This document shows positions 8,150 through 15,704 of a stretch of DNA of 64,000 bases, in pieces (the first letter of the stretch is position 1; the number at the start of each line of letters is the position of its first letter). A program made the position numbers and the translations under genes. The stretch comes from an uncultured Latescibacterota bacterium (GTDB lineage Bacteria; Latescibacterota; UBA2968; UBA8231). The notes under the pieces are model-generated. The model worked only from the letters and a program-made list of their open reading frames with translations. It was not told where the DNA came from and made no database searches. Where the stretch lies: the NCBI GenBank assembly GCA_958295495.1, contig OY282352.1, positions 2,232,001 to 2,296,000 of the forward strand, read 5' to 3'.

Positions 8150-10879
8150 ATGAATGAGAGGGCTAAAATAGAAACCATGTCGAGTGTGAGCACCAAAGAC
8201 CCCATCGCCAAGGCAAGCGGGTTGCCAGCGGGTGCTGTATTTCATCGGTGCGCCCTCCAAGTGAACCCACACGACTACGGTGGAACCTTCCGAGGGCAGC
8301 GAACCAGCGGCGATGCCCGCGAGCACGCTAAAGCCATTGTCGAGCAGGCGGTAGAAATCGACGTTTCTGTGCTCGCCATCACCAATCACAACGACGTGAG
8401 CGGAGTCGCCGCATTCCAAGAAGCCGCCAAACAGACCAGCGTCACGATATTCCCCGGTTTCGAGCTTTCTTCCTCTGAAGGCATTCACATCCTGTGCATC
8501 TATCCGCCGGATACCGACAAGAACCGTTTGGAGCGGTTTCTCGGCAGGTTCGGAATCCAAGAGACTGGAACTTCATCGGATTTGTCGAGCGAGCCGTTCG
8601 ACAAGGTACTTGCAATGGTCGAGCAGCAGGGCGGAGTCGCCATCGCCGCGCACGTGACAAACGACAAAGGGCTTTTCAAAGTGCTCGAAGGCCAAGCGAG
8701 GATCAACGCATGGTGTGCTAAAGACCTGCTCGCGATCCAGATTCCCGGGCCTGTCGCCAACCTGCCCCCCCATGTACGCCTAATTGTCCAGAACCGGAAT
8801 TCAGACTATCGGCGAAGCCACCCCGCAGATGAGAATCTAGCCGTAGCCGCGATCAACGCGAAGGACGTCGTTGATCCTAGCGATCTAAAAGCCCCTTCGG
8901 CTACATGCTGGATCAAGATGTCCGAGATCGCGGTTGAGGGGCTGCGGCAGGCTTTTCTCGATCCCGGATCGAGAATTCGACTGGACAGCGACTCTACGCC
9001 CGACAAACATGCCGAACTCGTTTCGCTGACTTGGGAAGGTGGCTTTCTGGACGGTGCCGCCATTCGCTTCAATCCGAACATGAATGTCTTAGTCGGCGGG
9101 CGCGGCACTGGCAAATCGACCGTCATCGAGAGCCTGCGCTACGCGCTCGGATTGGAGCCCATCGGCGAGGAGGCAGACAAGACCCATAAAGGGATTGTGC
9201 GCCAAGTGCTCCGCAGCGGGACGAAAATTTCGCTTCTCGTGCGCTGCTACCGCCCGGCGCAACGCGAGTACCGCATTGAGCGGACCGTTCCAAACCCGCC
9301 CGTGGTGCGCACGGAGGACGGCAGTATATCGAACCTGCCTCCAAAAGAGATGCTCCCTCGCGTCGAGGTGTACGGGCAGCACGAAATCTCCGAACTCACT
9401 AAGAGTCCCGAAAAACTCACGCGCCTTCTCGACCGCTTCGTCGAGCGAGACGATTCCTCGGCCCGGCTCAAGGCCGATCTCCGCCGAGAACTCGAGAAGA
9501 CGCGGCGGTCCATAATAGAGGTAGGCACCGAGCTCCAGCAGATCGGGGAACGTCTAGCCGCCCTGCCAAGACTCGAGGAGACCCTGAAACGCTTTCAGGA
9601 AGCCGGTCTTGAAGATCGCCTGCGCGAACAGAGCTTGCTCGTGCGCGAGGAGCGGGTGCTTGATTCGATTCCCGAGCGCCTGCAGAATTTCCGCGAATGC
9701 CTCAATCTTCTCTGCCAAGAGCTCCCGATTGACCGGGTGTTTTTGTCTGAGCGGGCACTCCAAGATCTGCCGGGCAAGAAGATTCTTGCGGACGGCAATG
9801 ACATACTGGAGTGCCTGAGTGCTGATCTCGATAAATTGGCGGGTCAATTTGCAGAAGCACTAAAGCAAGCAGATGAAAGGATCGCCGAAATCCGCTCTCG
9901 CTGGAATGAGCGCAAGGAAAAGGTCCAAGTCGCCTATGAGAAAATTCTGCGCGAGCTTCAGAAATCGGCAATAGACGGGCAAGAGTTCATTCGTCTTAGA
10001 CGCGAAATCGAGAACCTTCGCCCGCTCGGGGAGCGCAAGTTCTTATTGAAACGGTTAGAAAAAGAACTCCTCGAACGACGGCGTACGCTGCTCGCCGAAT
10101 GGGAAGATATCAAAGCGGAGGAGTTCCGGGGCTTGGACAGAGCCGCGCAAGCAGTCAGCCAGAAGCTGCACCCCCGCGTCCAAGTGGAGGTCACCGCCGC
10201 AGGCAACCGCGAGCCGCTGCTCCGGTTGCTCCGCGACGAGATCGGTGGTCGTCTCTCCGAGGCATTAGCCATCCTCGCCCAAGAAGAGGACCTTTCGCTG
10301 CCGCAATTCGTCGATAGCTGTCGGACGGGTGCGGATGCCGTTCACCAAACCTACGCGGTTCCACCAACTCAAGCGCAGCGGCTTGCCGAGGCGTCTGCCG
10401 AGACTTTGATGCACATTGAAGAATTGGAGCTTTCCTCCGTGACCGCAATCCATCTCAACACGGCTCCTTCCGGCAAACCGCCGTCATGGCAAGCACTCGA
10501 AGCACTCTCAACGGGCCAAAAAGCTACCGCTGTGTTACTGCTCCTACTGCTAGAGTCCGATGCTCCGCTCATCATTGATCAGCCGGAGGACGACCTCGAC
10601 AACCGATTCATCACCGAAGGGGTGGTTCCCAAAATGCGCGAGGAGAAACGCCGTCGCCAATTCGTTTTCTCAACCCACAATGCCAATATCCCGGTGCTTG
10701 GGGATGCCGAACTGATCGTTGGCCTCGCCGCCACTGGAGGTGGGGACGGGGGGAATGCCTACATTGAGCCCAAACATATAGGATCCATTGATGCGCACCC
10801 GGTGCGGGAAATGGTTGAGGAGATTCTCGAAGGTGGCAAGGATGCTTTCGAGCGTCGCCGCCGGAAATACGGATTCTGA
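8150..10879 (+). CDS. PHP-domain / SMC-like ABC ATPase (TrlF-type), predicted defence protein
   Basis: 909-residue two-part protein. The N-terminal ~230 residues resemble a PHP phosphoesterase: ALQVNPHDY, LAITNHNDV, FPGFELSSSEGIHIL and VAIAAHV fall where the metal-binding motifs I-IV sit, though the first is degenerate. An SMC/RecN-like ATPase follows: Walker A GGRGTGKST near residue 315, coiled coil at ~430-680, ABC signature LSTGQK near 786, Walker B LIIDQPEDDLD near 807, and an FSTHNAN H-loop. This matches the family annotated as TrlF-type AAA-like ATPases, commonly found in defence islands. Start 8150 is chosen by frame context; ATG 8177 is possible and the ribosome site is weak. It is the first gene of a co-directional island. 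Confidence 0.82.
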   Translation: MNERAKIETMSSVSTKDPIAKASGLPAGAVFHRCALQVNPHDYGGTFRGQRTSGDAREHAKAIVEQAVEIDVSVLAITNHNDVSGVAAFQEAAKQTSVTIFPGFELSSSEGIHILCIYPPDTDKNRLERFLGRFGIQETGTSSDLSSEPFDKVLAMVEQQGGVAIAAHVTNDKGLFKVLEGQARINAWCAKDLLAIQIPGPVANLPPHVRLIVQNRNSDYRRSHPADENLAVAAINAKDVVDPSDLKAPSATCWIKMSEIAVEGLRQAFLDPGSRIRLDSDSTPDKHAELVSLTWEGGFLDGAAIRFNPNMNVLVGGRGTGKSTVIESLRYALGLEPIGEEADKTHKGIVRQVLRSGTKISLLVRCYRPAQREYRIERTVPNPPVVRTEDGSISNLPPKEMLPRVEVYGQHEISELTKSPEKLTRLLDRFVERDDSSARLKADLRRELEKTRRSIIEVGTELQQIGERLAALPRLEETLKRFQEAGLEDRLREQSLLVREERVLDSIPERLQNFRECLNLLCQELPIDRVFLSERALQDLPGKKILADGNDILECLSADLDKLAGQFAEALKQADERIAEIRSRWNERKEKVQVAYEKILRELQKSAIDGQEFIRLRREIENLRPLGERKFLLKRLEKELLERRRTLLAEWEDIKAEEFRGLDRAAQAVSQKLHPRVQVEVTAAGNREPLLRLLRDEIGGRLSEALAILAQEEDLSLPQFVDSCRTGADAVHQTYAVPPTQAQRLAEASAETLMHIEELELSSVTAIHLNTAPSGKPPSWQALEALSTGQKATAVLLLLLLESDAPLIIDQPEDDLDNRFITEGVVPKMREEKRRRQFVFSTHNANIPVLGDAELIVGLAATGGGDGGNAYIEPKHIGSIDAHPVREMVEEILEGGKDAFERRRRKYGF

Positions 10880-10887
10880 GGCGAACC

Positions 10888-12117
10888 ATGAACAAAGCCG
10901 ATTTGCTCGAACTAATCCGCAACGGTGAGGACTCAACTCTAGAGTTCAAGCGCGACGACGTCCAGAACTACGATCTGGCCAAGGCACTAGTGGCGTTCCT
11001 CAATCTCGAAGGCGGCACCGTCCTACTCGGTGTTGAGGACGATGGACGGATTTCGGGAACATCCCGCGAGCGTCTTGATGAGTGGGTTGCCGAACTCTGC
11101 CGCGTCAAAATTGAGCCACCGGTCGTGCCGCTGCTTTCATGGGCCAGAGACGCCGAGCCGGGTCGGGATGTCTTCGCCATTCGCGTCACGCGTGGTCCCG
11201 ACAAGCCTTACGCACGCGTTCACGGAGGCCACAAAACTTACTACATCCGCGTCAGCAACACCTCCCGGGAGGCGAGCCGTGAGGAACTTGAGAGAATGTA
11301 CCAAGCATCTGGTCGTTTGCGCTACGGCCTGAAGCCGGCCCCAGGTGCCAGCCTCGAGACTTTCGACCTCCGCCGTCTGCGCGATTACCTGACCCACGTT
11401 CTCAACGCGCCGGTCCCGGCTGAGGACGATCTTGGCGGTTGGGAGACGCTATTGCGAAATATCGAGCTGATGACGGTGTCCGCAGGCCAACTTGTCGCAA
11501 CAATCGATGGCTTGCTTCTCTTCGGAATAACGCCGAATCGGTACGTGCCGCAATCAGGCATTCGCGCAATCTGTTTTCCGGGCACTGAACCTGACTACGC
11601 GACTCGGGCCGATGAGGGGTTGCGCGGCCCCATGGTTCCGCTGGGAGCCGCGGACAGATCTCTGGTCGAAGCGGGCCTCGTGGACCGGGCTTGGGACTTC
11701 GTCCGTCGCAACACGACGCCAACGGCCCGTCTCGAAGGGGCTCGGCGGATCGACCGCTGGGAATACCCGGAAAGCGTGATTCGGGAGGCCGTGGTGAACG
11801 CACTCCTCCACCGCGACTACAGCATTGCGGGAACCGACGTCATGCTGTCCATTTTTTCTGACCGACTTGAAATTCAGAGTCCAGGCAGGTTGCCCAATAC
11901 CGTAACGGTGGATGGAATGAAATTGGGAGTGCGTTACTCCCGCAATCAGACCCTAGTCAACGTGATGCGCGACTACGGCTATGTGGATGCTCGTGGAATG
12001 GGAGTGCGGAACAAGATCATTCCCGGCATGATCGCCCACAACGGCACCGAGCCGGACCTGATCGCGGAGGATTACCGCTTCACGGTTCGCTTGTGGAAGG
12101 GGCGTAGCACAGTGTAA
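10888..12117 (+). CDS. AlbA_2/Schlafen-type DNA-binding domain + HATPase_c_4 protein
   Basis: 409-residue protein. The N-terminal ~130 residues are an AlbA_2 (Schlafen AAA_4) domain, with STLEFKRDD and LEGGTVLLGVEDDGRISG. The C-terminal half is the RecG-like HATPase_c_4 module (VIREAVVNALLHRDYS, FSDRLEIQSPGRLPN, RNQTLVNVMRDYGYVDARG). Proteins of this layout are annotated as putative DNA-binding or transcriptional regulators and often sit beside defence genes. The ATG is eight bases after the upstream stop with GAGG ahead of it. The stop overlaps the next ATG (TAATG), so the genes are coupled. Confidence 0.88.
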   Translation: MNKADLLELIRNGEDSTLEFKRDDVQNYDLAKALVAFLNLEGGTVLLGVEDDGRISGTSRERLDEWVAELCRVKIEPPVVPLLSWARDAEPGRDVFAIRVTRGPDKPYARVHGGHKTYYIRVSNTSREASREELERMYQASGRLRYGLKPAPGASLETFDLRRLRDYLTHVLNAPVPAEDDLGGWETLLRNIELMTVSAGQLVATIDGLLLFGITPNRYVPQSGIRAICFPGTEPDYATRADEGLRGPMVPLGAADRSLVEAGLVDRAWDFVRRNTTPTARLEGARRIDRWEYPESVIREAVVNALLHRDYSIAGTDVMLSIFSDRLEIQSPGRLPNTVTVDGMKLGVRYSRNQTLVNVMRDYGYVDARGMGVRNKIIPGMIAHNGTEPDLIAEDYRFTVRLWKGRSTV

Positions 12118-12413
12118 TGAGGCGACAAACAACAGGGCTCGGCCTTTCGGAGGACGAGGCCTTCATGGGCTTGGTCAACTATGGCTTATTCAGTGAAAAG
12201 CTCCCGCCATGTTTTACCTCTGAGGGGCTTTCAGACCATATACCGAACATTCTTCTAACTCTAAGAACAGAAAATGACCCAAAAAAGATGACGCTTTCAA
12301 AGCAGCTAGATCAGGAAAGATACGCGATGTGTCCAAGTCGCTCCGATTACTCCAATACTTTTCGTGCGGTGCGCGTCGGATTCATTGAGAACTTCACAAA
12401 TCAGGACTTGTAG
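12117..12413 (+). CDS. Short ORF, possibly truncated N-terminus of an Abi/UG-type reverse transcriptase
   Basis: 98 residues, coupled to the upstream AlbA_2 gene by a TAATG overlap. The segment NYGLFSEKLPPCFTSEGLSD resembles the conserved N-terminal LPPxFTS region of Abi/UG-type (defence-associated) reverse transcriptases. Those proteins continue for several hundred more residues with the catalytic YxDD. Nothing of that kind follows here: the frame stops at 12411-12413 and a nucleotidyltransferase begins two bases later. The simplest reading is a truncated remnant; a small standalone protein is the alternative. Family assignment is from memory of motifs only. Confidence 0.4.
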   Translation: MRRQTTGLGLSEDEAFMGLVNYGLFSEKLPPCFTSEGLSDHIPNILLTLRTENDPKKMTLSKQLDQERYAMCPSRSDYSNTFRAVRVGFIENFTNQDL

Positions 12414-12414
12414 G

Positions 12415-12747
12415 ATGCTTGATCAGGAGATCTTAGACGACATCATCCGACGCATTGTAGAGGTGGCTCAGCCGGAGAAGATCATTCTCTTCGGGTCCGC
12501 CGCCCGAGGCGATATGAACCGCCATAGCGACGTCGATCTGCTAATCATAAAGGAGGGAGCGGACGCGCTTGAACTCATGGGCGATATTTATATGAATCTC
12601 GATGGCGTCGGCGTAGCTGTCGATGCTGTCGTCGTCACGCCCGACGATGTAGAGCGATATAAGGATAGCCACGCGCTGATCGTTAAGCCCGCATTGCAAG
12701 AAGGCAGGGTCTTATATGAAGGAACCTGTCATCCACCGTCGCCTTAG
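12415..12747 (+). CDS. MNT-type minimal nucleotidyltransferase (MntA-like antitoxin)
   Basis: 110-residue protein with the pol-beta-type nucleotidyltransferase core: IILFGSAARGDMNRHSDVDL carries the GSxxRG helix and the metal-binding D-V-D pair, and a third Asp lies in AVDAVVV. Small MNT proteins usually pair with a HEPN RNase and silence it by AMPylation. Here no HEPN gene follows: an ATG at 12715 opens a frame (MKEPVIHRRL...) that dies after 15 codons next to the fragment at 12748. This appears to be an orphan antitoxin-type gene left after its partner was lost. It starts two bases after the preceding stop. Confidence 0.8.
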   Translation: MLDQEILDDIIRRIVEVAQPEKIILFGSAARGDMNRHSDVDLLIIKEGADALELMGDIYMNLDGVGVAVDAVVVTPDDVERYKDSHALIVKPALQEGRVLYEGTCHPPSP

Positions 12748-12888
12748 AGGCTGCGAACGCTGATCAACGCCGAGCAAGATCGCGGCCCCGACTTTCTCTG
12801 CCTTGCCAACGCCCTATCCGCCCTCTATCCTCAAGGCTGCAACGAAAAACGCCTACTCGACGCCATGCTGTTGGCGGTGCCGAGATGA
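12748..12888 (+). pseudogene. C-terminal remnant of a large protein, perhaps a DUF1156-type DNA methylase
   Basis: Directly after the stop of the MNT gene the same frame stays open for 46 codons and ends at TGA 12886-12888. The encoded peptide includes GPDFLCLANALSALYPQG and EKRLLDAMLLAVPR, with strongly protein-like composition and no start codon. The ALSALYP...EKR...D pattern is what I recall from the extreme C-terminus of DUF1156-type methylases of multi-gene anti-phage loci. I therefore read it as a decayed tail joined to the MNT gene by deletion. The family identity is tentative; that it is a gene fragment is better supported. Confidence 0.5.
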
Positions 12889-12898
12889 AAGGAACGAG

Positions 12899-14023
12899 AT
12901 GGAACCAACAAGGATCGAATCCGTCCGCGTCCAAGGCTTCCGATCTTTGGCCGATGTCGAGCTTGCGGGAATTCCTAGGGCGGCGGTCCTAATTGGTGCC
13001 AACGGCTCGGGCAAATCCAATTTCATTCGCTTCTTTGAAATGCTGAGTTGGATGCTTCAGTCCCGACAGCTCGGCGAGTTTATCGAGAGGCACGGAGGGG
13101 CCGACGACCAATTATATGGTGGCAACCGCAGTACTCCGCGCATGGAAGCCGAGATCGCACTACGCACCGATCAGGGCCGGAACGACTATCGTTTTGCGCT
13201 TTCCCACGCCCACCCGGACCGCTTCTTCTTTAGTGAGGAGCGTTTCCGCTTCAGCCGCCAAGGAACGGGAGCGCAGTGGCAAGGCTTTGAAGGTGGGCAT
13301 CGTGAAGCTAAAATTGTCGAGGCGGCGCAATCTGACGAACATCCTCAAATCAACAGAAACACCGCTTCGGTGATTGTAAGACTGCTCCGCAATTGCTCCG
13401 TCTATCAATTTCACGATACCTCTGACGACTCCAATTTTAAGAAGAAATGGGACGCATACGACAACAACTATCTTCGCAGGCACGGAGGCAATTTGGCAGC
13501 CGTGCTGCGCCGATTGGAGCAGGAAGATATACGGCGGTACGAGATGATTTGCCATCATATCGGTCGGATATTGCCCGTTTTTGACCGCTTTGCAATTGAG
13601 GAAAATTATGGCAGGGTCTCATTGAGCTGGAAAGCTAAGGGAACGGATAAGACCCTTGGCGCACACCTCACGTCTGACGGCTCGCTACGGTTCTTTGCTC
13701 TCGTCACCCTGCTCAATCTGCCGTCAGAGATGTTGCCCGACGTACTCCTGTTGGACGAGCCGGAACTAGGCTTGCATCCGGCAGCCATCGCCTTGATTGG
13801 GGGTATGATAAAGTCCCTCGCCGAGGAAAGGCAGGTAATTGTGGCAACGCAATCGCCCTTGCTAGTTGATGCGTTCGGTCTCGACGAGATTTTCGTGTTA
13901 GAGCTACAGGACGGTCGTACTGAAGTTCGCAAACTGTCCCCTGATGACTATCAGGTATGGCTCGACGACAACTTCACATCGGGTGAGCTTTGGCAGAAGA
14001 ACTTGCTCGGAGGACGCCCGTGA
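12899..14023 (+). CDS. AAA (AAA_21-type, OLD/RloA-like) ATPase, predicted defence effector subunit
   Basis: 374-residue ABC-class ATPase. N-terminal RIESVRVQGFRSLADVEL leads into Walker A GANGSGKSN (~residues 33-41). The signature-like LTSDGSLRFFAL, Walker B VLLLDEPELGLHP and the switch VIVATQSPLLVD follow in order. There is no long coiled coil, so it is the compact SMC-like type found in OLD-family and PARIS-like systems. The ATG at 12899 has AAAGGA upstream and avoids the remnant before it. Its stop overlaps the GTG start of the DUF4276 gene (GTGA). That coupling, and the usual pairing of such ATPases with a TOPRIM-like partner, argue for a two-component system. Confidence 0.87.
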   Translation: MEPTRIESVRVQGFRSLADVELAGIPRAAVLIGANGSGKSNFIRFFEMLSWMLQSRQLGEFIERHGGADDQLYGGNRSTPRMEAEIALRTDQGRNDYRFALSHAHPDRFFFSEERFRFSRQGTGAQWQGFEGGHREAKIVEAAQSDEHPQINRNTASVIVRLLRNCSVYQFHDTSDDSNFKKKWDAYDNNYLRRHGGNLAAVLRRLEQEDIRRYEMICHHIGRILPVFDRFAIEENYGRVSLSWKAKGTDKTLGAHLTSDGSLRFFALVTLLNLPSEMLPDVLLLDEPELGLHPAAIALIGGMIKSLAEERQVIVATQSPLLVDAFGLDEIFVLELQDGRTEVRKLSPDDYQVWLDDNFTSGELWQKNLLGGRP

Positions 14024-14646
14024 TCCGACTGGCCATATCGGTGGAGGGCCCAACTGAAGAAGAATTCGTCAAACAATTTCTCGCGGATCACTTACGAGCA
14101 AGAGGAGTCGAGCCGACACCGATTCTGCTCGGCCGTGCCCGCGGCAGATCTGACGGCGGGAATGTTTCGGTGGAGCGACTCGTGTCGGAAATGACCCATT
14201 TACTCCGCTCCTTCGACGCCGTGACATCGCTCGTTGACTTCTATGGGTTTCGTCGCAAAGAAGGCAGAACAAGCGATGAATTGGAGGAAGACCTTCGTCA
14301 GAAACTCGGCGGTCTATGGTATCCAAAAAGAGTGTTCCCATATGTCCAACGACATGAGTTCGAGGGGCTGTTGTTTTCGGATGTAAGCGTTTTTGCGGGC
14401 TTGGTTAGCGCACCGGACGGATCGGTGGAGGCCCTGCAAAACATCCGTTCACAGTTCCAGACGCCTGAGGACATTAACGACAACAAGGACACGGCTCCGA
14501 GCAAACGGATCAAGAAGATTATACCCCGGTACGATAAGAAAGTTGACGCCCCCCTTTTAGCAGTGGAGATAGGCTTGGCCAAGATTCGCAATGAATGCCC
14601 TCGGTTCAACGGCTGGGTAACGATCTTGGAGTCGCTGGGGAGTTGA
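14020..14646 (+). CDS. DUF4276 (TOPRIM-like) protein, partner of the AAA ATPase
   Basis: 208-residue protein beginning with GTG at 14020, which overlaps the ATPase stop and has GGAGG upstream. The opening VIRLAISVEGPTEEEFV carries the acidic E-G-x-T-E motif of TOPRIM-fold nucleases, and LVDFYGFRR and VQRHEFEGLLFSD supply further conserved positions of DUF4276. In OLD and PARIS-type systems an ATPase senses phage and a TOPRIM protein acts as effector; by analogy this pair probably works the same way. The trigger and target are unknown. Confidence 0.85.
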   Translation: MIRLAISVEGPTEEEFVKQFLADHLRARGVEPTPILLGRARGRSDGGNVSVERLVSEMTHLLRSFDAVTSLVDFYGFRRKEGRTSDELEEDLRQKLGGLWYPKRVFPYVQRHEFEGLLFSDVSVFAGLVSAPDGSVEALQNIRSQFQTPEDINDNKDTAPSKRIKKIIPRYDKKVDAPLLAVEIGLAKIRNECPRFNGWVTILESLGS

Positions 14647-14700
14647 GATTGAACCGCTGCGTAGAGAACCAATTGAAGAGAGATACAGAATGGCGCTTGA

Positions 14701-14835
14701 GACTGGCCATCGGTGTTCAAAGACACTGGAGCGTGGCCGCTCACGAGTCTGCGCCAGAGCTTTCTGAACGGCGCATTGACGCGGCTGATCGATCCCGACG
14801 CGATCCTGCGTCAGCAGGTCGTTGAGTTTCGACGA
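14701..14835 (+). pseudogene. Fragment of a larger defence-type protein
   Basis: One frame reads VFKDTGAWPLTSLRQSFL, then NGALTRLIDPDAILRQQVVE: a well-formed helical stretch with no ribosome site and a stop just upstream (14698-14700). An adjacent frame after the DUF4276 stop also looks protein-like (EPLRREPIEERYRMALETG), suggesting scrambling or a frameshift. I suspect a piece of a large DUF499-type ATPase from the same kind of multi-gene anti-phage locus as the remnant at 12748, but this is a guess. It marks the right edge of the defence island. Confidence 0.35.
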
Positions 14836-14885
14836 TCTCGAGTTGAAGGGTCGGTTCCGCGTCGAACGATCATAGCCCCCTCGAC

Positions 14886-15704
14886 CTACCCTTCCTCCCG
14901 CGCCACCTTCCCCTTGACGACCCGCTCGGCCAGCGGCGGCCACAGGGCGTGGACCACCGCCAGCAGCCTGAGCCGCCTAGGCACGTAGAGCCGCTGCTGG
15001 CGTTTCTGCATCCCGCGCACAATCGCCTGCGCTGCCTCTTCTAAACTCACCGCTTCCGCCCGGTGTCTGCGCGATGCAGTCCCCAATGCCTTCCCGTCCC
15101 TCCCCAGGGCGCGTTGCCGCAGCTCCGTCTCCTTGAGCCAGTGCAAGAGCACGGTCATCACCCCCACCCCGCTCTCGGCGACCTCCATCCGCAGGGCGTC
15201 GCAAAACCCCTGTAGCGCGTGTTTGGACGCCGAGTACCCAGTGTGCAGCGGCACCCCCACCTGCCCCTGAATGGACGAAATGGCCACGAAATGGCCCTTG
15301 CTTTTTTTGAGATGCGGCAGCGCCGGATGCACGCAGTACACGGCCCCTAAGTAATTTACCTCCATCAGCGTGCGAAACAGAGCCACATCCTCAATCTCGG
15401 CAAACGCGGTCCATTGGCTGACGCCGGCGTTGGCGACCAAGTAATCTATGCGCCCAAAGCGCTCTATTGCGGCTTCCACCAGCCGCTTGCCATCCTCGGC
15501 TACGGCGACATCCCCGACGACGGTCATCACCTCGCCCCCCAACTGCTCGCACTCTCGGGCGACGGCCTCCAGCCGCTTGCCATTCCGCGCCAAGATAACC
15601 AGCCGCGCTCCCTGCTGGGCGCACTTCCGCGCCAGCGTCGCGCCCAAGCCCGTAGAAGCGCCGGTGATGACGACGGTCTTATTCTTCAGGCTTCCGGTAC
15701 GCAT
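14886..15704 (-). CDS. Short-chain dehydrogenase/reductase (DHRS7-like; candidate acyl/alkyl-DHAP reductase)
   Basis: 272-residue classical SDR. The nucleotide-binding TGASTGLG is at residues 14-21, NAG at 92-94, Asn117, Ser144 in SSIQGQ, and Tyr157/Lys161 in YSASK, so the catalytic set is complete. SSIQGQVGVP...YSASKHALQGF is close to the DHRS7/DHRS7B pattern, whose animal member is linked to acyl/alkyl-DHAP reduction in ether-lipid synthesis. The start at 15704 (ATGCGTACC, GGGA just ahead) overlaps the end of the alkyl-DHAP synthase homologue by 26 bases; ATG 15719 is possible. The position supports the proposed substrate, which is inference. Confidence 0.85.
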   Translation of the reverse strand: MRTGSLKNKTVVITGASTGLGATLARKCAQQGARLVILARNGKRLEAVARECEQLGGEVMTVVGDVAVAEDGKRLVEAAIERFGRIDYLVANAGVSQWTAFAEIEDVALFRTLMEVNYLGAVYCVHPALPHLKKSKGHFVAISSIQGQVGVPLHTGYSASKHALQGFCDALRMEVAESGVGVMTVLLHWLKETELRQRALGRDGKALGTASRRHRAEAVSLEEAAQAIVRGMQKRQQRLYVPRRLRLLAVVHALWPPLAERVVKGKVAREEG

